Shown piece after piece: positions 23,641 through 36,116 of a stretch of 64,000 nucleotides of DNA. A program made the translations under genes and the position numbers. The stretch's first letter is position 1. Every line of letters starts with the position of its first letter. A model generated the notes under the pieces. The model had not been told where the DNA came from. It searched no databases and saw only the letters and a program-made list of their open reading frames with translations. Origin of the DNA: Sipunculus nudus. Lineage: Eukaryota > Annelida > Sipuncula > Golfingiida > Sipunculidae. The DNA lies in contig CM049314.1 of assembly GCA_026874595.1 (NCBI GenBank), positions 23,385,729 to 23,449,728 of the forward strand, in the 5' to 3' direction.

Positions 23641-24424
23641 TGTGTAATGTACACCCAGAATAGTGGCAGGAACGGACTCCCGGCAAAGAAGAAAGTCAGA
23701 GGTCACACCAACAAATGCTATAGTTATATTATTTAAAGATGCCAAGTTTCGGGAAATAAAATCAATTTTATAGTAATTGGTTTGAAACGTGACCCCCGTA
23801 ACCCGGTTAGAAACATAATATCCGCTATATAACGAAGACATATATACAGTCAAATTTACATTTAATCTGCAGTATAAGGGGTACCGTTACACGTGTAGAA
23901 CACCTTATTTACCAGTCTAATGGCTAAGATACAGACTAGAAGGATTAATGTTATTAACTACACAGGGCCGTCAATACGGGGTATTGGGTATATATCCTCC
24001 ACTTTTATTGCAAGGGAGGGTGGTTAATGTAATCATACCTCTGCTAATAAAAGAATAATATTTACATATTGAAAATCGAAAACATTTTTTCCTTAGCAAG
24101 AAAAAGCTTTGAAAATGTGTAAAAAGTATGATCCATGACCAAAGAGAATAAACCCTTCCACATTTGTGAGTATAGGGTGTCTCTTTTTGCGTTGTAACTG
24201 TTCTATATCGAAGACAGGATCCCACAATTTGGCCGAACTATTATCAGGGCTAATTAAGGAGTTTTCAATGATTTTCCGGGACAACAATATCTATTACATG
24301 TAGAGCAGCTCAAGCTGTAACATTTCTCATTTACGCAGCTGCAAGTATCAAAATCACTCATATGTGCATGATTTTTTTTTTTACATGCAATGTGATACAA
24401 AAGTAAAGATGGTACAATATATAT
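23641..24424. other. Intergenic, no gene recognised
   Basis: Short overlapping minus-strand frames without domains. Confidence 0.4.
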
Positions 24425-24494
24425 CAGTGGCGTATCCAAGATTTGAAAATAGAGGTGGCGCCTCCCTAAAGTCGGGAAAGGGGCTGTTATGCGT

Positions 24495-24495
<1 letters not shown>

Positions 24496-24557
<62 letters not shown>
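24496..24557. repeat. (TA)n microsatellite
   Basis: About 31 TA repeats near the left end of the candidate hAT-like element. Confidence 0.95.
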
Positions 24558-24561
<4 letters not shown>

Positions 24562-25519
24562 CATTTTTTTTAGATTATATTGATGTTCCACAAAGGCCTT
24601 TTAGTAGTAGGCAAGCTTATTTAAACTTGTTTGAACACACTACGCGGCTGTAAAATTGTCTCCTTCTAATCATATCAAATATTGCTAGTTCGTGCATTAT
24701 TATTACGCTTATTATTATAGTTTTGTAAGGTATCCAATTGCTAATTATGTTAACCGCATTATTATGTTAAAGGCATTATTTAAACAACGGAAAAATACAT
24801 GCATCAATAAGTGCAGTGTTGTAAGGTAATTGTAATTTGTAAGTATAAGATGGTCAGCAAGCACACATGTAAAAGAAGTGAAATGGATTAGCTATTAAAT
24901 GTCACTGAATCTGTAAAACCTGCATCTATTTTTCATGTGAAGCTTCTGATAATGAATTCCATAATATAGGTCTTTCGTAGATAAATTATTTTTGCAGCAA
25001 TTCTTTTAGAAATGGAGCCAGTTGGTGTTGAAAAGTAATAAAGATAGTCTGATCTGAGATAATTAGAGTACATACACACAAAAAAAAATATCAGAAGTGA
25101 AAAATACTCATTGACTGTTATTTGCATGTATTTTTGAAAATGCGATTTTCAAATATCAATCCTGGTCTTTCATTTCAGTGACAATAGCTGGGTATTTAGA
25201 GGTGATTTTAATTACCCAAAACCAAGAAACCGGAAGCTTTTCTATAGTCTCTTGGTGTATTCCAGAGTAATTTTTAAAAAAAAATGAGGCATAGCAAGCA
25301 TCTAGTGAAAGTTCAAATAGCTTGCATTGATTGTTTCACAGTTTTTGGCCACCCACCATGATGTTACAGAGCAATCATATAAGGTGTGGGACTTCACTTC
25401 TACACAAACAAAGTAGAAAAGAGAGAAAATAAAAAACACGAGAGAAATGTGTGAGTATATAATCCCTTTACTTTTTAGATTTATTTTAGAAATTATCAAA
25501 GTCTGACACTCTTTAAATC

Positions 25520-25885
25520 TATATTACAGACAATATCTTGCTTAGCTTTTGTTCTTTCTTCACAAAATTTCAACGAATACAACAAAAAATAGTTTCTCTT
25601 TAGGTCAATAGGAACCTTTAAACTGCATATAAATATATATTATCATATAATATATTATATATATATGTATATATATATATATATATATTTATATTTCAGA
25701 CAATATCTTGCTAAGCTTCTGTTCTTTCTTCACAAAATTTCAACAAATACAACAAAAATAGGTTCTCTTTACGTCAATAGGAACCGATAGAACTGATAAT
25801 AAATATGCATCATTATATAAGATATATATCTTTATTTACTTTACAGACAATATCTTGCTAAGCTCTTGCTCTTTCTTTTCCATAT
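25520..25885. repeat. Tandem repeat of about 150-170 bp, 2.2 copies
   Basis: CAGACAATATCTTGCT starts at 25,527, 25,697 and 25,844. The first two copies continue with nearly the same 100 bases (ttctttcttcacaaaatttcaac, gtcaataggaacc). The copies differ mainly in the length of the AT-rich segment between them. Confidence 0.85.
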
Positions 25886-26104
25886 GGGACTAACATTATC
25901 ACACTCGTCAATAGAGAAACACGAAAATATTTATTAACTCATACCCCATATTTTATCTAAGGGTGTGTATACTTAAATAATCGAACAAAAAATAAATGTG
26001 AGTCAACAAACGTAACACTTGTCACTAGTTGACTGGCATAAGTATTAGCAGAATAAAAGGGGGGGGGGGCTCGCCCCTTTGCGCCCCATATGAATACACC
26101 CCTG

Positions 26105-28404
26105 TATATAGTCTATAAAAATGTCTATATAAAAGACAGATAACTTTCAGGTTCCAAAATGACCAGAAACTTTGGTAATTCTCCAACAATCTTTGCATGC
26201 ATTCATTAGTTATAGTAATTAAGTTGGCTCTTATATGAACTCTTGCACAAGATTGACGACTGCAGATGCTGAAGAACGTCTAGACTGAAGTGAATATAAT
26301 TGACGTTAGTCAATATTATGGCGAGCGAAGAAAGAAAAAAGTGTATTCTTTTCTATTCTTTTCATTTAAACGCTGTAAGCCTTAAACATTAAATTTAAGA
26401 ATACTACAGGCGTACGTAGTTCCAGGGGAAAAAAGTGTTGATAAATATCTTTACTCTGTTAATACAGGTATATGCATGCTACAGACCTTATTTTATACCA
26501 GTTACCCAATGCATCAGTACTACAAGTCTACAGCATATCAATGTTTGAATGCTAAGTCCTACGTACAGGCCCTACTAAATAGATGAAATCTGTAATAAGT
26601 CTGTGAGCTCATATGAGATAGTAACTGTCTGTTATGCAGTACCCGGATTCAATACCCCCGACATATCCCAGCATCACAGCCATGTCCAATTCCAGTCAAA
26701 TGTTGACCTCCCTGGAAGATTGTGTAAATTCCAGGATTTCCCAGGAAGTTCCGGGAAGCAATACAGTTCTAGAACATTCCAGGAATTCCATTAGGCGTGG
26801 GAACACTGTGGAGGCGTTAAGTCTAAGCAAGCAAACCAGCACAAAAGGAGTTATTATAATACGGCATTGGAAGTGGTCAGTATAATGCAAGCCACTTGTT
26901 ACAAGTTTCCGCGGAAATCCGGGTTTTACCTCGTTCTTTTTTATTTCATGGCTGTGATATTTTCCCGTTTCTTACCTTCATTGTAACCCCTATTATCGCC
27001 CGCTGTTGTCACGAACGCTTGCAAATAGCCTTAGGTAGGCACATTAATGTAGTGGTTTGTGTACTAACTGTTCTACATATATGTGTAATTGTCGTTGATT
27101 TATGCTGATCATGAACGTCTCAGATTTTAAAACACATTTTGTTGAAATGTATGACACCATACGCGGGAAACAGCCTGTCCACAAGCACGTGTACTCAAAT
27201 TTTGAAATTTGACTTTGTTGATATCACAGTATCACACCTGTTTGCACCTTTTGTCATTATTTTCATTTCATCAGAAGTAACCGTTCATTATTTATATAAG
27301 TAAAACAAATTATATCAAAGAAACAAATACCTATCTTCCAGAATATTTAAGAATTCAATAAAACTAAAAATTTGAAAAGTCGTCTTTTTTTCATATTTCA
27401 ACCATTTTTCCATTATTTTTCACCTCAAACTCTTGTTTATTATAAAGCCATTATAGTGAGTACAAACTCGAGCTAGATCTTGTCAGTCCTTGGGTTTCAT
27501 TACTGTTGTCACAATTTTGCGTCTCTTCCAGACAGTTGTTTCCTTTCATCATGGCAGTCAAGGTCATTGGTCTTCTAATTAAAAATTTAACAAATAAATG
27601 AAACTCCAGTGGTGTACCTGCGAATCAAGAAGTTAATGACTGTCACAGCTGGGTCCGACTGATAAAATATTGTGGTATTTTAAAGTATCATCCGTTTTTC
27701 ATGCCAAATGAAGATTTATATATTGTACCATGCAATATCTGACAATATGCAACTGTACCCTAATATGTGACCCTCTCTCCTCCACTCCACCTCCCCTTCC
27801 TCCATGATTTCATGCTGCCTGACAAATTACTCATTACCAGCAGTTCAAAGAGGCCATTCCTTTCAGTCATATATTATCATATCAATCATTTATTCTTGTT
27901 TACATGTTGCCTGAGCATTCAGCCTTTATTCATGAATGGAGTCTGAACAACCGTGGGGAAGGGTTCCCCTCTGATTCCACACAACCCAAAAAAGGGCAGA
28001 CAAAAAGACCAAAATATCCTTCATCTTTAAATAGTGATTTTTTATGCACACGACTGGTGTTACCTGTCTGCCATTTTAATCTGACAAAGGAAATGGACTC
28101 ATTTTTCATTGGATAATTTGTTTTCTCATTTTCTGTTACATCTATGGCATTAGTTTTGTTCTAAAATATAATTGCTTTATTTCTTATTCATCCACTGGAA
28201 AGTAATTTTTTCACTGGAATGTAAAAAATTTCTTTTAAAAGTTGAGTGTATGTTTACAAATGTATCCATGAAACTCTACCAGAATATTTGCAGGAACTTT
28301 AAAAAATCCATGCCCTGCCATGGGATTGACAGTAAAAAGATAATGTCTCATTAAGCCAACAAGTTAACTGAAAATTGGTGACATATGTCAAGTGAAGTGT
28401 GACA
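26105..28404. other. Intergenic, no gene recognised
   Basis: Only short frames. TTTCCGCGGAAA (near 26,906) is a perfect 12-bp palindrome. A small cluster of TTC/GAA motifs at 26,738-26,785 is listed separately. Confidence 0.45.
26738..26785. promoter_or_regulatory. Heat-shock-element and GAS-like motif cluster
   Basis: TTCTAGAACATTC (26,767-26,779) is three contiguous inverted TTC/GAA blocks, the heat-shock-factor consensus. TTCCGGGAA (26,749-26,757) and TTCCAGGAA (26,777-26,785) fit the STAT/GAS pattern TTC-N3-GAA. No gene is seen next to it, so function is doubtful. Confidence 0.3.
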
Positions 28405-28845
28405 GGATCTAATTTGTGGAACAACCTACTTTTAAATCTTTGCCCAGCAGATTCTGTACGCTCTTTTAAACAAAGTTTAAAGATAAACGTTTTTCATCAA
28501 TTATTTTATGTATATATGTATATATATATATTTATATTTGAATTTTTATCAGAGAACGTTAACCTTTTACAGTCATAGTATCTGATATAATTCTCATATC
28601 TTATTTTCAATTTTCTTAGCTTTATCATTTAAAAAAAAAAGTATCGGATGGTTTAATTAATGTTAGGCTGATCTTTACTATCTAATTGGTTTTATATATA
28701 ACCACATGATTTTTTTATCTATTTTGTACATGTATATATTGCATATATTATAACATATTTTGTATGTTGTGTCAGTCCTCCAGATCTCATTTTCATTGTT
28801 AATATTTGCGCTTTATCAGTATTGGTGAAATAAAATCAAATTAAT
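28405..28845 (+). mobile_element. LINE 3' end remnant (ORF2 C-terminus and 3' UTR)
   Basis: The frame near 28,410-28,510 reads LWNNLLLNLCPADSVRSFKQ and then SLKINVFHQLFY, the usual C-terminal end of CR1/Jockey-like ORF2 proteins. A 3' UTR-like stretch ends with GGTGAAATAAAATC near 28,825-28,840. Stops lie upstream of the frame, so only the tail is present. It is a separate copy from the fragment at 2.9-4.0 kb. Confidence 0.65.
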
Positions 28846-28899
28846 AATTTTCCTTTTATTTAAAAAAATTATTTGAAAAAGCTTCCCATGGTGGGGTAA

Positions 28900-31800
28900 T
28901 TAAGGTAATTGTAACACGAAGAAGTATGTCACTTTGACAGGTGAATTTTATTAAACAGTTTCCCAGTTGGGCAGGTAAGAATGAAATCTGACTCTAAGGA
29001 ATTACAAGATATATTTATCATTTAAAGGGAAGAAATGTTATAAGGAAATATTTTCAACAAAAAAAGCTGAAAAAAAGGGTATACTAGAATCAACAAATAT
29101 TTCAAATAAATTTTCATAAAAAATAAGAATGTGGAAATTAATTCCTGATCGGCTGATAATGTTTAAGACATTAAAAAAATTAATACAAAAATATAGAAGA
29201 ACAAAGATTAACTTTAAAATTTAATTAAGAATTAGATGCAGGGGTTCCCTGTGTTTTAATTTTAAGTCATAATAGCATTGACAGTTCTTTATCTATTTTG
29301 AAATTTATAGTCAGGTCACAATATTAGAAAGACAGTGGTGCTCATGTGTATATTTAAATCAGGGGTGGGCAACCATTTTGGGATAAAAAGGAAGGGGGCG
29401 GCCTTTATGGGGTACAAAAATATTTTATAGAATTCAATTATGGTGATATTTTTATTGGTACTTTGAGAGCTTAAATTATTGCACAAGACTGGTGTCAATT
29501 ATGATTTCTTTAATTTTTTCATAATTTTTTTAGAGCAACAAAAAGCTGTTGATATGACATTTTCAGCTCAATAATTAATATTTTTCTTTGAAATATTAAA
29601 CCAAGTTTGGTATGTCAATTGAACTTGGATAGCTTTACTCGCTGCACAAGATTGTAGTACCCCAACCAGTTTTGTTTTCTTTATTATTGATACATTTTTT
29701 GAGTGAAAAATAAGTTTTCATTTCACAGTTTATGCACATCTATCAGCAAATCATTTTTCATTTTATTAAAATATTTTATGCACTTCATTCTAATATGATT
29801 GTTATTTGAAGATAAAAAATTGTTGATATTTAAATAAACAATTAGATTTTTCTTATAATATTTTAATATTTTAAATAAAATATAAATAATTGTCTGATGA
29901 AATGACTGCAAATTTGACACGCCAGATGACCATGCATAATTTCATCCTCTGCTCAAGACTTGCAGCACCATTTTAAATTTCTTTATTTTTTTTTTATTTT
30001 AATTTTTTAAAACTCACAAATAGCTATATCTCTCATAATATCAGCTCAAACAAAATATTTTTGAATATTTAATAAAAATTTTAATAATTTGATTTGTTGT
30101 AACATGTATCCTTTCATCATGGCAAATTTGAACAAAACTGGCACAAATATCTCCATGAATAATTTAACGTCACATAAGTTTTCTGACATGTTTGTAAAGA
30201 TAGTGTCACTATTGCCTTAGAACTGCTCACAGTTGTCAAATATTAGTCTCTTCACATATTCTACAAGTCTAGTGGTGCCACATACATTTTCTCTAATTTT
30301 TAGTAATTTTTTTGTATTTTTTTAGACTGACAAAAGTTTGTATGAAAGTCTGTGCTCAGCAATCAGATATTATGCATTGAATCATGAAATATTAATAATG
30401 ATGTTCGTAGGACATACATGTGTACACATATATATTCAAGGCCTGTGAATTGTTTGGGCACTTAGAATCGATTCAATTATCTATTCATCACCTTCAATTC
30501 AATTCGTGATTCAATTTTTAGTTAAGTAGTAAATTTCAGACTTTTTGAAAAATAAAAGCAATTTTACCAAAATGGATGTTAGTATATTCTATAATTTTAA
30601 AGATAAATACAGCTCTCCCTTAGTCTTTCACCATCATATTTGGTTCTGTGCGAGTTCCATCAGCAAATGTTTAAAGTAGATTTAAGGCACATACGCCATA
30701 AAGAGCTTGGACATAGCACACTGCTTGGTCTAAACTGAGAGCTTACAGAGGACTTTGTGATGGAACAGGCTAACATAATAATCCAAATTAATTGATTCAG
30801 AGGTTAGTAGTCAATTACAATTTAATCGAGGGCTTTCAGTTCAATGCAACGATTTTTCAATGCATTGTTACACCCCTAATGTCACCATGTAAAATTTGAA
30901 GAAACAAGCACTTAGCTGGTTAGAAATGTTGAGGAAATACATCACAATTGGGCAATTTTAGTGACATTTGTGCCAATTGATGTAATTTATACACTGATGG
31001 TTGCATAAACTGCTTTGAAATTTTGTATTCCTATTGAACATTGATAGCTTCATACTGCACTCTAGATGCTCCGTAAAATTTATTTTAAAAAATTAAACCA
31101 TTGTGGCATAGAATGCCTTGAAATTTGGCATGCATGGATCAAACATAATAATTTCACTCACCAATTTATAGTTTTGTGCCCTCTGGCAATTCAACATTTT
31201 TTAGTAATTTTAATTGTATTTTTCAAAAATTGACATGAAAAATAGTATTATTCTCAAACTTTTAGCTGTAAATGTAATTATTTACATAAAAAAATAATTT
31301 ACATCATTCTAATTTATATCTCAGTCACCATAAGAAGTTTAAAGCAAATATGACCTTAACATTCTTAAAAAATAAATATCAGAAATATATTGGCCCATTA
31401 TGATTAAACATTTGTGCAAAAGTTTCAGCTTCTCACTTATGATGACATGGCTTGTCTTAAAATTTGGAATGGCTGTCGAACATCGCTATTCAGGTCTTTA
31501 CACAAGGCTTGTGGTGCCACCGATAAATTAAAAAAAAAAATTATTGTATTATTCAGACAGATAAACTACCTATTAATACTAAATTATCTGCTCAATGATC
31601 AAATGTTTTGCAGTGAATAAAAATTTGTAATAATGTACCTCATGGGACATCTCTATTAATGTCACCATGACACCTTTGAGGATTATTATTCTGAATAGTT
31701 TTTCAGGAATAGGATTAATTATTGTGGTTTCACATAATTTTTGCAATTTTGATTACAATTTTACCAAATGATACAGTTTTGACAATGATCGATGGCCACT

Positions 31801-33380
31801 TAGAGTGCCTTAAAATTGTGTATGCCTGTTAAACATCGTAAACTATTTTCTTTACACAAAATTCATGTGATGTATTTCATTATAATATTAATATCTCTTT
31901 CCAATGGAAGTGCTAAGAAAATCAGTCTGATCAGCTGTCAAAAGTCACTTATTAATCGTTCATTGATTGACCATTTTATAAATAATAAAACAAATGTGAA
32001 GAATGCATGGAATGTTTGGAGATTATGCATGCCTAGATTGACCATGATAACTTTACTCCTTGTTAAAGATTTTTTACTGTCATTTTCAATATCTTTATTT
32101 TTTATTAATAATTATTGTATTTTTCAAACATATCAAATAGCTATTTATGTCAGTTTTAGCTCAAATATGAAATATTTGATTGAATTACAACATTTTTATT
32201 GGATGAAATTTATAATTTATTTTTTTAAATGTATTTTCAAATTAAATTCTTATACAATTGTCTGAAAAATATTTTCCATAAAATCAGATAAAATTGAAGC
32301 TTAAGAAGTCACCATTAACAAATGTAATTTACAAAGACATCATGACCATGCAGTGCGCATTTGCAAAACATCATATAAAATAGCATTGCTTTATAACAAT
32401 TTGCCACTAGTAGGACAGCTGGTAGCACCAGATCGGCCCTCTTACATTATGGCCAAATCACTGGCTTGCCCAGCTGGTAGCAATGGGGGTCAAACACAGG
32501 TTCTTTGACAGGTCCTAAAAAACACTTATGACTGCACTTATGCACCATTAAAATACACCAGAAGAAAAAGAATTGTATTCCCATATACATACCTTATGTC
32601 ATAAAATCAATATAAAGATGACCTTTTTGAGAACATAATAATTTCCAGGCCTGTTCAACACATAATAATGTCCAGGCCTGTTCAACACGCTGAACAGGGG
32701 GTTTGTGATACCTAAAAAAATTGAAATCAACTTCATTCTAACATTTATCCTGGTCACCGTTGGAGGTTCAGTGTAAACAGTCAATTTTAGTAATAAACAG
32801 ATTTCACAAAAAATATAATTTTCCTCAAAAATAGATATATATGGCCAAAAAAATAAAAGGTATGATTCTCAGGCACCGCACGCATCAATTTAACCCTCCC
32901 CCCATCAAAAATATTTATTTTGATTTACAATAGAAACTTACCAATTTTGAGCTTCAGTTGCCCATACATTTCTTTCAAGAAGATAATACAATTTTGATAA
33001 GACTTCCTTTAATTGTTATGTAGTGCTTTTACCTTTTTAACAAAAAATTCTGTTATTATCATGCTTTTCCCTGAGCATATGACATTTTTATCGAAACATA
33101 CAAAAAAGGTAAAAAATAAAAAATCGCCCGCCCGCACTTATTTCTGAAAAAAAGTGCCTTTGAATCAAACCTTTTTTTTTGGCCTAACAAAGCTACCTTT
33201 AGCTAACATGCTCATTACTCAAGGGTGGTGTCACACATATCCTGTGGGGCCGTCTCCAATTTAATTTTTTTTCTGTGCAACATCAGTTGTACTTGTCAAA
33301 CTTACTAATGCATGTCATGTCACAACTTCAGCTCAGTAATCAATTATATTAAAGTAAATTGAATCATAAATTTTTATAAT
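28900..33380 (+). repeat. AT-rich degenerate tandem repeat field, no gene
   Basis: Modules recur in order. They include: aatatcagctcaaa with a T-rich patch (29,565, 30,040, 32,155); gccttgaaatttggcatgc or its decayed forms (31,110, 31,455, 31,808); and acaag(a/g)ct(a/t)gtggtgccac (29,480, 30,265, 31,505). This implies an original unit of roughly 330 bp. Frames up to 149 codons exist (31,816-32,265) but are low-complexity and arise from the AT bias. I see nothing coding. Confidence 0.55.
32634..32687. repeat. 27-bp direct repeat, two copies
   Basis: CATAATAAT(t/g)TCCAGG followed by CCTGTTCAACA occurs at 32,634 and again at 32,661. Confidence 0.85.
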
Positions 33381-33389
33381 ATGGTCCAT

Positions 33390-34530
33390 TCTGATATTTA
33401 GGCTCTGATTTTCATGCCTGTTCTATCTGAAACAATTCAAATGTGATATGAGATCTCAAAAATGTCTTTCATGTCCACTTGTCAGGTTCATCTGATAGGC
33501 CTTCTCATCGATAAGATTTTGGTGACTATTGGACAATTTTTTAATATTTTTGTTACTAATTTTTTAAATTTAAATGCAATATCTCACAAATGTTTATCAT
33601 GTCTGTCTTTTATTTATTAGGTGCACTTGATGGTTCTCCACACCATATATGGTTTTACAGAGTCTTTGATTGATTTGTGGATTTTTTTCTATTTTTTTCC
33701 ATTTTCAAAATAAATTATCTTATTCACTGTGATATCTTAAAAGGAATGTCTAAAGGATACTGTGAAAGAATTTTTCAATTTTCAAATTAAATTTGCATAT
33801 TTTACTCTCGGATGCTCTACATTCATTGTGAAAATGTTTTACTCTTGTCCAATTATAAGGAATTGTAGAAATGCCTGGTACACATGTGAGCTTTAACAAA
33901 ATTAGCAATTGTGTATTATATGTCTATTTACCTGATTAAATTTTGGTGACTCTTGATTGAATTTTGGATTTTTCATGAATTTTTAAAAATTTTCTAATTA
34001 AATATTCATATGTGCTGCTATAGGTAAAAATAATAAATAATGTCCACTTCTAATGAAATGAGAGGGTGTGGTTTTTTTCTACTTTTCTGATTAAGTTTTA
34101 GTGACTCTTCATTGAATTTTTTGTTTTTTTATGAAATTTTTTAATTTTCAAATTAAATTTTCTTATAAGCTGCAATATTTAACAGGTGTATCTCTTATCC
34201 CCTCCTAATGAAAATAGTATGTATGTTTTTGGTCTATTCACCTGATTAAGTTTCGGTGACTCATCCTTGAAATTTGGATTTATATATGAATTTTCACTTT
34301 TTCAAATTACATTTTCTTATATGCTGCATAATGTAAAAATTAATTTCTTATATCCACTTCTAATGATTTTTGCAAGTGTGTTTTTTTTTTTTTTTTTTAA
34401 TCATATTTGCAAGTGTGTTTAATGTGTCTACATATCAGAGTAGCATTTGGCGACTCATGACTCAATTTAGGACATTTTTTATGAATTTAAAAAGTTTTTC
34501 AAAATACATTTATTATATCACATAATTTTA
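33390..34530 (+). repeat. Degenerate tandem repeat, about 155-190-bp units
   Basis: GATTAA(a/g)TTT(t/c)GGTGACTC starts at about 33,934, 34,089 and 34,244. More decayed copies lie near 33,517 and 34,437. Between them come a T-rich patch with ATGAATTTT, then CTTATATGCTGC and a piece like tccacttctaatga. An 18-T run lies at 34,381-34,398. The field ends about 150 bases before the FASTKD-like start codon. Confidence 0.7.
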
Positions 34531-34687
34531 AGCATTGCTTTTATTTGCTGATTTAATAATTCCGATAATATTTATTAATTTTCTTTAATCTCTTCTTAAA
34601 TGTATCATTTGTTCATGGTTCATACATTTCAAATTTATTTATTTAATATTATGTCCGTTCTCATGTAGGGGCCTGAGATTCAGCATC

Positions 34688-36116
34688 ATGGCTGTTCGCA
34701 CTCTGTTCCCGCTACATCTAGCAATGTGTATGAGAAAAAGCAGTCAGAGTTTCAGGAATGTCAGTTTGTGTGCCTTTACTAGAATTCTGTCACCAAAACT
34801 TGTATATAATATCAATGATCATCAGCTATACAGCAGGTATCTTGGTATCAGTGATGACAATGGTCCCTCAACAGATAATACAGATCACAAGAACACCAGT
34901 CACAGTGGTACTCTTGACACCAGTTTAGTGACAGACGAGTACACATCTCCAGAAATCCAGGAATTAAATCGTAAATACATGTTGCCAGTTCTTCCTGAGA
35001 GGGAGCAAAGATATGTGCCCGCAATCAAGATAAAAGCTGGTCGGGACATTTTTCCACCTCCAGAAGAGGAGTTGGAGAACTTCATCTGGACAGCCGGATG
35101 TGGAGATATCCTGGCTCTGGTAAAGGCACAGGGCAAGCAGCTCAGTGGGTACCATTTGTTTCATTGTATTAAAAGAATAAGCAACATCCCTCAGGTCATT
35201 AAATGGCAGGAAGTATCTGATCAATATGCGGAAGATTTAGCAGCTGTACCAGAGTTTCATATACTATGTGCTTTGGTTGCCAGAAGAAGTAATATGTTTG
35301 GACCAAAGATGACTTTGGAAACCCTACTGACCATGCAGAAGTTGAATCTAGACAGTTCTTCATCGCCGATGATGGTTGTTCTGCAGCTAATGAAGCACCA
35401 CCTCAGTGACCTTTCACCTGACCAGGTCATCGTGTTAGGTAGGGTCGTGTCATCATTAAAGCAGACTGAGCAAACGGAAACTATCCTGGCAGGAGTCGCA
35501 GTTTGGCTTCAGGAGAACCTTGAGAAACATCATATAGAGTTTTTAACTTTCGGTGAGACACTGCATTTGTTACTCTTGTTTGGTGTTCAACTCTCTGATG
35601 ATATCGTACAAACTGCTTTTCGTCATTTGTATGAAAATGATGTCCAGTTTGGACACAAAGTTTCAATGAAGATCAAACAGCTTTTGTTGCAGCTGGAATA
35701 CAACCACCCAAATTTAGATAAAATGTGTCGCAACAAAATACTGAAAGCCAAGAACAGGCTGGAACCAGCAGAGATCTTCCCACTGTTTCAAGAATATGTA
35801 AATTTAAAGCATAATCTACATTGGGCTGATGCCCACTTGGTGGCGGCACTGTTTCAGAGTTTACATCAGGCTGATCTGAGGCTTCCAGAATTATTGCAGG
35901 CTCTACAGTATGGTTCTCATTTATCATATCTGGATGAAAAATTGCTGACTCAGTTGAATTCAGTCCTTCTATGGCAAGATGAGAGACTGAAAGAGGAACA
36001 AGTTGTGTCTTTTCTGACAGTTTTGACAAACATGTGGCATATCATGAACCTTAGCCAGGAATGCATTTCTGCTATCAGGACGGTTCTTGAGAAAAGCTGT
36101 GAGGACTCTGCTACAG
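34688..36116 (+). CDS. FASTKD-family-like mitochondrial RNA-binding protein, exon 1 (476 codons)
   Basis: This is the first coding exon of a probable FAST kinase domain-containing (FASTKD) protein, a family that acts in the mitochondrial matrix on mRNA processing, stability or ribosome assembly. Residues 1-43 contain no Asp or Glu and several Arg/Lys, as in a matrix-targeting peptide. Residues about 128-475 are alpha-helical with leucine-rich helical pairs, and LENFIWTAGCGDILALVKAQ plus HLFHCIKRISNI match the N-terminal helical repeats of the family. The ATG has A at -3 and G at +4. The frame stays open to 36,265, but CTACAG followed by GTCAGT at 36,116/36,117 is a good splice donor, and the sequence beyond turns AT-rich and low-complexity. 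The intron phase is 1. The family assignment comes from pattern memory; the exact paralogue is not known, and another helical-repeat mitochondrial protein is possible. Confidence 0.75.

Larger units (their letters stand above)
24425..26104. mobile_element. Candidate hAT-like element, about 1.7 kb, decayed
   Basis: The left end CAGTGGCGTATCCA (24,425-24,438) and right end TGAATACACCCCTG (26,091-26,104) are inverted with 11 of 14 pairs. CAGTGGCGTA-type ends are usual for hAT elements. Both ends have the customary G-rich or C-rich subterminal sequence (a G run at 26,059-26,069). The AT-rich flanks prevent a clear call of an 8-bp target duplication. A minus-strand frame near 25,300-25,500 has a stretch, LYDCSVTSWWVAKNCETI, that could be a broken transposase piece. 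That reading is weak. Confidence 0.5.

Noticed and set aside
29890-29915. CTGATGA word suggesting a hammerhead ribozyme
   Set aside because: The conserved GAAA partner and flanking stems are missing. No hammerhead was found in any repeat unit by eye.
31816-32265. 149-codon plus-strand frame
   Set aside because: It lies in an AT-rich degenerate repeat field, has low complexity rich in Ile, Phe, Leu and Asn, and shows no domain.
32430-32520. Possible reversed SINE or tRNA-like piece (ggtagcaatgggggtcaaac)
   Set aside because: B-box match is poor and no A box or stems could be placed.
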